Shown: positions 1 to 6,906 of the stretch, piece after piece
Numbering within the stretch: the stretch's first letter is position 1
How the letters are laid out: each line of letters starts with the position of its first letter
Source: Hydrogenothermaceae bacterium
GTDB lineage: Bacteria; Aquificota; Aquificae; Hydrogenothermales; Hydrogenothermaceae
NCBI GenBank assembly: GCA_026984415.1
Contig: JALSSE010000441.1
Coordinates: 1-6,906 of the forward strand
Reading direction: 5' to 3'
Length of the DNA: 6,906 bases
Program-made: the position numbers and the translations under genes
Notes under the pieces: model-generated
What the model was told of the DNA's origin: nothing
The model's database searches: none
Seen by the model: only the letters and a program-made list of their open reading frames with translations

Positions 1-533
1 GCTGTATCGCAGTTTTCTGGTAGCTGGTGTAGTCCAAATATTCTTATAGGCCTTTTTAGTCCCTGTAGTTTTATTCTGTTTTTGTCTTTTAATACTTTAA
101 ATGTTATTCCTGACTGCTTTAATGGTATACTTCTAACCTGAGATTTAAACTTTAGCTTTCCTACTTTTATACCTTTTTGTTTTGCTTTTGATAGGTCTGA
201 TAAATTTTTCTTTATTCTATCTAATATTCCTTGTTTCATTTGGGATGATAAACAGGTTATTTGTCTTGTTTCATATCCTTTTGGTGTTTTTATTTCTAAT
301 GCTAAAGTTTTTTCTGTTTTTGAGTTTAATCTGTTTTGTATATCTGCAATACAGTAGTTATAAAGCCATTTTGCTTCTAGAAATACTTTTTCAAGCCACT
401 GTTTTTGCTTTTGATTTAAATTAGAGTATGAGATTTTAAGTTGATAGACTTTAGCTATCTGGTTTTTTCTTTTTTCTTTGGTCTTTTTTAAGCTTTCTTT
501 TATTTTTTGTCTTTTTTGGATAGTTGTAGCCAT
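1..533 (-). CDS. tnpB: TnpB (IS605 OrfB) RNA-guided endonuclease, N-terminal part, cut by the window edge
   Basis: The minus strand is open from the ATG at 531-533 to the edge, giving 177 residues without a stop. After a Lys/Arg-rich leader (about 1-28), residues 28-62 match the TnpB/OrfB N-terminal domain: an Nterm strand (KVYQLKISYSNLN), a helix, then EAKWLYNYCI, the equivalent of the family's 'FVYNYCL'-type motif. Residues 95-130 (LSSQMKQGILDRI, then GIKVGKLKFKS) match the family pattern of an Ser-Gln helix followed by 'G..P.FK'. In characterised relatives TnpB is a nuclease guided by a transposon-end RNA that helps the element persist. The RuvC catalytic Asp/Glu residues and the C-terminal zinc finger are in the part not shown, so whether it is intact cannot be judged. 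An AGAGG Shine-Dalgarno (542-546) lies 8 bases before the ATG and supports this start. Confidence 0.85.
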   Translation of the reverse strand, partial: MATTIQKRQKIKESLKKTKEKRKNQIAKVYQLKISYSNLNQKQKQWLEKVFLEAKWLYNYCIADIQNRLNSKTEKTLALEIKTPKGYETRQITCLSSQMKQGILDRIKKNLSDLSKAKQKGIKVGKLKFKSQVRSIPLKQSGITFKVLKDKNRIKLQGLKRPIRIFGLHQLPENCDT

Positions 534-541
534 ATTGAAAA

Positions 542-561
542 CCTCTATAATAATTATAGCA
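542..561 (-). promoter_or_regulatory. Possible tnpB promoter (extended -10) and ribosome binding site
   Basis: On the minus strand, TGCTATAAT (553-561) is a perfect extended -10 (TGnTATAAT). There is no good -35 at 16-18 bases. AGAGG at 542-546 would be the ribosome binding site, so the transcript start would lie almost at the Shine-Dalgarno. Seen in sequence; use as a promoter is inferred. Confidence 0.4.
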
Positions 562-585
562 AACTAAACGATTAAAAGGGTTTTG

Positions 586-607
586 AGAATTTCTAACGAA
601 ACTTTCT
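586..607 (-). repeat. Subterminal imperfect hairpin of the element's left end
   Basis: Read on the minus strand this 22-base segment folds as AGAA, a 2-base bulge (AG), TTTC, tetraloop GTTA, GAAA, TTCT. That is an 8-bp stem with an asymmetric bulge. Such bulged subterminal palindromes are what the TnpA HUH transposase recognises in IS200/IS605 elements. It sits about 19 bases inside the proposed tip at 626/627. The structure is seen directly; its role is inferred from family knowledge. Confidence 0.55.
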
Positions 608-626
608 GCTATTTGGCATTTTTTTC

Positions 627-1582
627 GTAAAGCAAATAGCTACAGTTATCACTATTGTTTATGGTGGTTCAGCTGGGAAAGAAGCTCCTTCAGCCCAGAT
701 TGGAAGCTATATATCCCTTGTTTTTTCCAGACTATTAAAACTTTCCCATGCAGATAGGATTTTAACAATAATTACAGGAGTAAGTGCTGGATTTTCAGTT
801 GTTTTTGGATCTCCAATTGCTGGAGCACTGTTTGCTCTTGAAGCTTTTTTCTCAGGAAGAATTCTTTATAGGGTTTGTGTTCCTGCTTTTATTTCTGGTT
901 TTATAGCCTTTTGGACTATGCAGGTTATGAAAGTTAGTTATATTTACAAACCTATAAAAGTTGAGTTTGTTCCAAATTTGTGGGAATTGTTCAATTTTAT
1001 AGAGGTTGTTTTATCTGGAATTTTCTTTGGTTTAATTTCTTACATCATAATTATTGCGACAGAAAACGTCACAAAATTTGCAAAATTAGTTATAATTCAT
1101 CCATTTTTAAAGGATTGGTTGGTGGATTGATAATTGTAGTTTTAACCCTCACATTTGGAGAAGAGTATTTAGGACTTGGATTAGAAACTATTTCTAAAAG
1201 TCTTTCTCAGGAGTACCATGCCTCTATTTTAGAACCTTTATTAAAAACTTTATTTACAGCTATAACACTTGGATTTGGTGGAAGTGGTGGATTTGTAACT
1301 CCAATCTTTTTTGTTGGTTCTACTGCTGGCAATTTTTTTGGACATCTTATAGATGGAAATATTCCTCTTTTTGCTGCTTTAGGATTTGTTGCAGTTTTAT
1401 CTGGTTCTACAAATTCTCCAATCGCTTCAACAGTTCTTGCAGTTGAGCTTTTTGGCTCTGAAATTGTTCACTACGCAGCTGTTGCTTCTATTGTTTCTTA
1501 TATTGTTTCCTCTAAAAAATTTGTATTTTCTGCTGAAATAATTGATATTATTGATAAAAGATTTAAAACCCATTATAAATAA
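627..1582 (+). pseudogene. ClC-family chloride channel/transporter, 5'-truncated and frameshifted
   Basis: Membrane protein that would move chloride (or a similar anion) through ClC pores or by H+ exchange. Two frames carry it. Frame A is open from 597 to a TGA at 1128-1130; ClC-like sequence starts about 627 (KQIATVITIVYGGSAG). It holds the GK/REGP filter motif as GKEAPSAQIG (678-707), including the gating glutamate, then GVSAGFSVVFGSPIAGA. Frame B takes over at about 1112 (GLVGGLIIVVL) and holds the third motif GGSGGFVTPIFFVG (about 1274-1315), ending at TAA 1580-1582. Together they give about 325 residues against roughly 400-450 for the family. The N-terminal helices with the GSGIP motif are missing, apparently because the TnpB element is inserted here. 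Restoring one base near 1109-1112 gives a continuous HPFLKGLVGG. The gene could be dead, a sequencing error at the frameshift, or read by -1 slippage on TTTAAAG. I see no start codon with a ribosome binding site for the truncated form. Confidence 0.82.
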
Positions 1583-1599
1583 AGCCCCGAAGGGCTTTA
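1580..1599. terminator. Bidirectional hairpin terminator between ClC and gap
   Basis: TAAAGCCC (1580-1587), loop CGAA, GGGCTTTA (1592-1599): a perfect 8-bp stem with T-rich sequence on both sides. It sits exactly between two convergent stop codons. The ClC stop TAA (1580-1582) forms the left foot of the stem, and the gap stop (1601-1603, minus strand) starts two bases after it. The T tract is better on the minus-strand side (TTTATTTATAATGGGTTTT), so it most likely ends the tkt-gap transcript and also blocks read-through from the ClC side. Confidence 0.8.
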
Positions 1600-1600
1600 A

Positions 1601-4634
<3,034 letters not shown>

Positions 4635-4656
4635 TATTTGATACCTCTAAGATTTA

Positions 4657-4686
4657 GATATAGTTTACACTATAAAATTTTAACAA
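4657..4686 (-). promoter_or_regulatory. Weak candidate tkt promoter
   Basis: On the minus strand TTGTTA (4681-4686) and TATATC (4657-4662) are 18 bases apart and would leave a leader of about 16 bases including the Shine-Dalgarno. A second -10-like hexamer, TATAGT (4669-4674), has no suitable -35. A promoter must exist in this gap because the neighbour is divergent, but this exact choice is a guess. Confidence 0.25.
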
Positions 4687-4697
4687 TTTTCAAAATG

Positions 4698-4712
4698 AAA
4701 TTCTTAGAATTT
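4698..4712. repeat. 15-bp palindrome upstream of tkt
   Basis: AAATTCTTAGAATTT is a perfect inverted repeat with 7-base arms about one central base, 64-78 bases before the tkt ATG, just upstream of the candidate tkt promoter. It has the same 7-1-7 geometry as the por-side repeats but a different sequence. It could be an operator; single palindromes of this AT content also arise by chance. Confidence 0.3.
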
Positions 4713-4740
4713 TCCAAAAAAATAAAATATAATTTAATTT

Positions 4741-4762
4741 ATAGTAGATTTTATTCTACTAT
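4741..4762. repeat. Perfect inverted repeat in the tkt-por control region
   Basis: ATAGTAGA (4741-4748), spacer TTTTAT, TCTACTAT (4755-4762): perfect 8-base arms. No gene ends nearby on either strand, so it is unlikely to be an intrinsic terminator of a visible gene. It could be a regulator binding site or, if tkt transcription starts far upstream, a leader hairpin. The surrounding bases 4763-4840 are AT-rich with no further clear element apart from a weak TGAGG/CCTCA pair (4818-4836). Confidence 0.4.
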
Positions 4763-4844
4763 TTCACTTTGAAAAATTTGAATTTTGAACTTAAGATTAT
4801 AATAAAAATCATACTTTTGAGGTTAGTTTTTCCTCATACTAAAA

Positions 4845-4887
4845 TCAAACAGTGTTTGAAAATTAATATAAATCAAACATTGTTTTA
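4845..4887. promoter_or_regulatory. Duplicated palindromic operator upstream of the por operon
   Basis: Site 1, TCAAACAGTGTTTGA (4845-4859), is a perfect 7-1-7 palindrome. Site 2, TCAAACATTGTTTTA (4873-4887), repeats it with two differences: the central base and one outer base of the right arm. The site starts are 28 bp apart. Site 2 covers the -35 hexamer of one por promoter candidate, and site 1 lies just upstream of it. A repeated dyad here strongly suggests binding of a dimeric transcription factor acting on por. The 7-1-7 geometry is like Fur/PerR-family boxes, but the sequence is not one I recognise, so the regulator is unknown. Confidence 0.6.
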
Positions 4888-4908
4888 AACTTAAAAAGTT
4901 GTTATTAT
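4880..4908 (+). promoter_or_regulatory. Candidate por promoter (sigma-70 type)
   Basis: TTGTTT (4880-4885) and TATTAT (4903-4908) are spaced by 17 bases, giving a transcript start near 4915 and a leader of about 45 bases. A second pair with the same 17-base spacing, TTGTTA (4899-4904) and TATTAT (4922-4927), could start near 4934. The first overlaps operator copy 2, which favours a repressible promoter. The choice between them is open. Confidence 0.45.
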
Positions 4909-4959
4909 TATTTTTATGGCATATTATTATTTTAATGAAATTTTTAAGGAGGACTTAAA

Positions 4960-5679
4960 ATGTCAGACAAAAAAATCGTTCCAGGTCCAGCAGGTTATAT
5001 GCCTGAACCTGCAGTTTTCATGGGTGTAGAACTTCCTCCAGAAGGAAAGGCTCTTTTATACGGTGAAATAGTAGATGAAGAACAGGCTATGAGAGAAGCA
5101 GCTAAAGCTATGTTAACAAAATCAAATCCTACTATATTCCCAGGTCCACAGGTTCTCTGGAACTGGAAAGAAGACGTAGCTGATAAAGCTCAAGCAATAC
5201 TGGAACTTGCTTCAGAAATTCCAAATTGTAGAATAATCCCAATGCCAGACTACAGACCAAAATATCCAAAAATTGACCCTGAAGCTGAAATAAATCCAAA
5301 TCATCCAAACCTAACTATACTTCATAATAGAATAGAAGCATGTATTTTCGTAGGTGTGCACTGTCATTATGCTAACCTTTCGTTGAGAATGATTAGAGCA
5401 GGTACAAACTGTTTTACTATAGCGTTATGTGCCTTTATGGGACATGAAGAAGCTATGGTTTCTTTAAGAGATGTACACGCTGATGATATAAGAAGATTTA
5501 AAGATGTTCTTGTTCAAGTTAGAAATGAACTTGGTATAGAATGGACTCCAAAACCACCACCAAGAAACCCATCTTTACCAAAAGAAGAATGGGAAGCTTT
5601 AAACCCATTAGATTATGGAGATTATATGCATTTAATTATCCCTAGAAAGGGAGAAGAAAACGTTACAGAAACAGAGTAA
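4960..5679 (+). CDS. porD: 2-oxoacid:ferredoxin oxidoreductase delta subunit, ACS/CODH-epsilon-like
   Basis: A 239-residue soluble protein starting the por operon. Residues about 55-165 resemble the DHS-like fold of the acetyl-CoA synthase/CO dehydrogenase epsilon (CdhB) family: NPTIFPGPQVLW, then EACIFVGVHCHYANLSLRM, then TNCFTIALC. Aquificales five-subunit pyruvate/2-oxoacid:ferredoxin oxidoreductases carry such a subunit beside alpha, beta and gamma. It is not the usual ferredoxin-like delta: there is no CxxCxxC array. Its cysteines (90, 128, 135, 151, 157) and nearby histidines (134, 136, 162) cluster in the middle. The C-terminal part is Pro-rich (WTPKPPPRNPSLP, about 205-217). The start is set by AAGGAGGA (4946-4953), 6 bases upstream. 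porA follows after 23 bases. The family assignment comes from pattern memory; the exact role (assembly, gating or partner docking) is unknown. Confidence 0.65.
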   Translation: MSDKKIVPGPAGYMPEPAVFMGVELPPEGKALLYGEIVDEEQAMREAAKAMLTKSNPTIFPGPQVLWNWKEDVADKAQAILELASEIPNCRIIPMPDYRPKYPKIDPEAEINPNHPNLTILHNRIEACIFVGVHCHYANLSLRMIRAGTNCFTIALCAFMGHEEAMVSLRDVHADDIRRFKDVLVQVRNELGIEWTPKPPPRNPSLPKEEWEALNPLDYGDYMHLIIPRKGEENVTETE

Positions 5680-5687
5680 ATTCACTT

Positions 5688-5701
5688 TAGGAGGTATTAA
5701 T
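5688..5701 (+). promoter_or_regulatory. porA ribosome binding site, identical to that of the next gene
   Basis: TAGGAGGTATTAAT precedes the porA ATG (5703) by one base. The same 14 bases recur at 6893-6906. Strong Shine-Dalgarno GGAGG with about 8 bases to the start. Confidence 0.85.
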
Positions 5702-5702
5702 C

Positions 5703-6872
5703 ATGCCAGAACAAAAAGTTGTAGATACAGATTATCTTTTGCTTGAAGCTCCAAGAGAAAAGAAGTTTATTACTGGAGCTCAAGCAATGGCAGAAGCGGT
5801 TAAAAGAGCTAATGTAGATATGGCTATAGCATACCCTATAACTCCTCAGTCAGAAGTGATGCATCTTGTTGGGGATTTGTACGCTCAAGGGTATCTAAAA
5901 GATTACTATAGAGCAGAAGAAGAATACGGAACAATGTCAGCTATCGCTGGTGCTTCAAGAGGTGGGGTAAGAGTATTTACTGCTACTTCTGGACCAGGTC
6001 TTCTTAGAGGTATTGAAGCTATAGCTTCATGGCCAGGACACAGAATACCAGCGGTACTTGGTGTTTTAACAAGAGTTGTAAACGCTCCTCTTTCTATACA
6101 GCCAGATAATATTGAGCTTGCATATCTATTACACAGTGGAATTATTCTTTTACATGCTGAAAATCAACAGGATGTTTTTGATATGACCTTAGCAGCATTT
6201 GCTATATCTGAAATGGTGGATGTTTATATACCTGTTGCAGTAGCAACAGAAGGTTTCTTTGTAACTCACGCTAAAGGTTATGTTAATATGACACCTGAAG
6301 ATATGAAACTTCCACCAAGGGACCCATATAAAGCTCCTGTTCCAGTAACAGATTGTGAAGTTCCACCAGCAAGAATTCAAAGAGATGCACCAGTTCAGAA
6401 GTCTAACTTCATGAGTTATCTAATACACGCAGTATGGCAGCAGGAAGTATGGGCTTCTAATATGAGAGCAATGAAATATATCTATAAATATCTCGGCGGA
6501 CCTATAGAAGTAGTAAATCCAGAAGCGGAAGTCTTTGTAGTAGCTTCAGGATGTGCTGCAGCTCAAGGTAGAGAAGCAGTAAGATATGCTCAGCAAGAGG
6601 GATTAAATGTAGGGCTTGTAAAAATAAAATCAATAAGACCTTTCCCTGCTAAAGAAGTTAGAGAAGCTCTAAAAAATGCTAAAGCTGTGATAATTCCAGA
6701 ACATAACATTGAAGGATGGTTATCTAAAGAAGTAAAAGCATCTATTCCAAACAGTGGAATAGTTACAGATGGACCAAGAGTTTACGGTGGAATGACTCTT
6801 CCAGTAGAATTAATTATGGAAGAAATTTACAAATCTCTTGGTGTTAAAGGAAAACAAAGAGTAGTAATTTAA
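5703..6872 (+). CDS. porA: Pyruvate (2-oxoacid):ferredoxin oxidoreductase alpha subunit
   Basis: Alpha subunit of a ThDP- and iron-sulfur-dependent oxidoreductase that interconverts pyruvate with acetyl-CoA and CO2 using ferredoxin. In a reductive-TCA organism it would run as pyruvate synthase. The length of 389 residues fits alpha subunits of split-type enzymes. The N-terminal Pyr-like domain has the substrate-site motif YPITPQSE (44-51), the acidic EEEYG (72-76) whose glutamate contacts ThDP, and the ATSGPGL loop (94-100). The C-terminal domain II is seen from about 275 (AEVFVVASGCAAAQGREAV) through IRPFP (311-315). The cofactor-binding beta subunit and iron-sulfur gamma subunit are not in the window and should follow. 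Substrate is inferred: 2-oxoglutarate or another 2-oxoacid cannot be excluded from this subunit alone. Confidence 0.9.
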   Translation: MPEQKVVDTDYLLLEAPREKKFITGAQAMAEAVKRANVDMAIAYPITPQSEVMHLVGDLYAQGYLKDYYRAEEEYGTMSAIAGASRGGVRVFTATSGPGLLRGIEAIASWPGHRIPAVLGVLTRVVNAPLSIQPDNIELAYLLHSGIILLHAENQQDVFDMTLAAFAISEMVDVYIPVAVATEGFFVTHAKGYVNMTPEDMKLPPRDPYKAPVPVTDCEVPPARIQRDAPVQKSNFMSYLIHAVWQQEVWASNMRAMKYIYKYLGGPIEVVNPEAEVFVVASGCAAAQGREAVRYAQQEGLNVGLVKIKSIRPFPAKEVREALKNAKAVIIPEHNIEGWLSKEVKASIPNSGIVTDGPRVYGGMTLPVELIMEEIYKSLGVKGKQRVVI

Positions 6873-6892
6873 AAAATTTTGATAAAAAAAAC

Positions 6893-6906
6893 TAGGAGGT
6901 ATTAAT
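6893..6906 (+). promoter_or_regulatory. Ribosome binding site of the next por gene, just off the window
   Basis: TAGGAGGTATTAAT at the last 14 bases repeats the porA ribosome binding site exactly. By analogy the start codon should lie one or two bases past the edge. From the usual gene order I expect the beta subunit (porB). Confidence 0.75.

Larger units (their letters stand above)
1..626 (-). mobile_element. IS200/IS605-type (TnpB-only, IS1341-like) element, left-end portion
   Basis: The element reads leftwards and runs off the window edge. It contains tnpB (start at 533) and about 93 bases of left-end sequence with a bulged hairpin at 586-607. No tnpA lies upstream of tnpB inside the element, so it is either a TnpB-only element or one whose tnpA is elsewhere. 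The right boundary is inferred: ClC channel coding sequence is recognisable from about 627 onwards. On the minus strand the bases just before the proposed tip are TTAC (627-630), the same tetranucleotide used as target by IS608. This family inserts 3' of such a site without target duplication, so no flanking repeat is expected. The right end and the guide-RNA region would be left of the window. The family call is solid, but the exact boundary is tentative by several bases. Confidence 0.6.

Noticed and set aside
182..424. Rightward 80-residue hydrophobic reading frame
   Set aside because: It is antisense to tnpB; its Phe/Leu richness is the complement of the Lys-rich tnpB codons, and it has no ribosome binding site.
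534..626. Upstream tnpA gene within the element
   Set aside because: Only 93 bases lie between tnpB and the proposed tip, too short for the transposase.
980..1111. The part of the 200-residue frame before 1112 as real coding sequence
   Set aside because: Before the frameshift point the ClC match is in the other frame; this stretch is an out-of-frame shadow.
918..1130. Separate small gene starting at ATG 918
   Set aside because: The frame is open upstream to 597 with clear ClC sequence, so the ATG is an internal methionine of the channel.
4768..4789. Three TTTGAA direct repeats (4768, 4777, 4784)
   Set aside because: Short, irregularly spaced (9 and 7 bases) and in very AT-rich sequence; not distinguishable from chance.
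4635..4959. CRISPR repeats, tRNA or small gene in the divergent gap
   Set aside because: No regular repeat-spacer pattern, no tRNA-like cloverleaf and no ribosome-bound reading frame were seen; only short dyads.
6189..6380. Leftward 63-residue reading frame
   Set aside because: It lies wholly antisense within porA and has low-complexity composition with no recognisable motif or ribosome binding site.

Overview
The window is strongly AT-rich. Its best organism signal is the right-hand operon, which encodes a 2-oxoacid:ferredoxin oxidoreductase whose first gene is an ACS/CODH-epsilon-like delta subunit followed by the alpha subunit. I know this arrangement from Aquificales, which fix CO2 by the reductive TCA cycle. 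With the low GC it suggests a Hydrogenothermaceae-type thermophilic chemolithoautotroph such as Sulfurihydrogenibium or a relative. This is inference from gene content, not a database match.

Layout: (1) 1-626 is the left-end part of an IS200/IS605-type element with a leftward tnpB (RNA-guided nuclease) cut by the window edge, preceded by a short promoter-like stretch and a bulged subterminal hairpin. (2) About 627-1582 is a rightward ClC chloride channel/transporter gene lacking its N-terminal part and carrying a frameshift near 1110. The missing 5' part probably lies left of the window, beyond the element. (3) A bidirectional hairpin terminator at 1580-1599 separates it from a convergent, leftward tkt-gap operon (4634-1601). 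(4) 4635-4959 is a divergent control region with several inverted repeats, including two copies of a 7-1-7 palindrome overlapping the candidate por promoter. (5) 4960-6872 is the start of a rightward por operon (porD, porA). The last 14 bases are the ribosome binding site of the next gene, which begins just past the edge.

Functionally, the right half is central carbon metabolism. Pyruvate:ferredoxin oxidoreductase would make pyruvate from acetyl-CoA, CO2 and reduced ferredoxin. GAPDH (NAD-type by its residues) and transketolase would serve gluconeogenesis and pentose synthesis from it. The divergent arrangement allows joint control of carbon entry and sugar-phosphate metabolism. The left half is a decayed or interrupted ion-channel locus invaded by a transposon. 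I see no convincing new multi-gene system. The points most worth checking are the duplicated palindromic operator before por, the transposon/ClC junction, and the frameshift that falls exactly on a canonical slippery heptamer.
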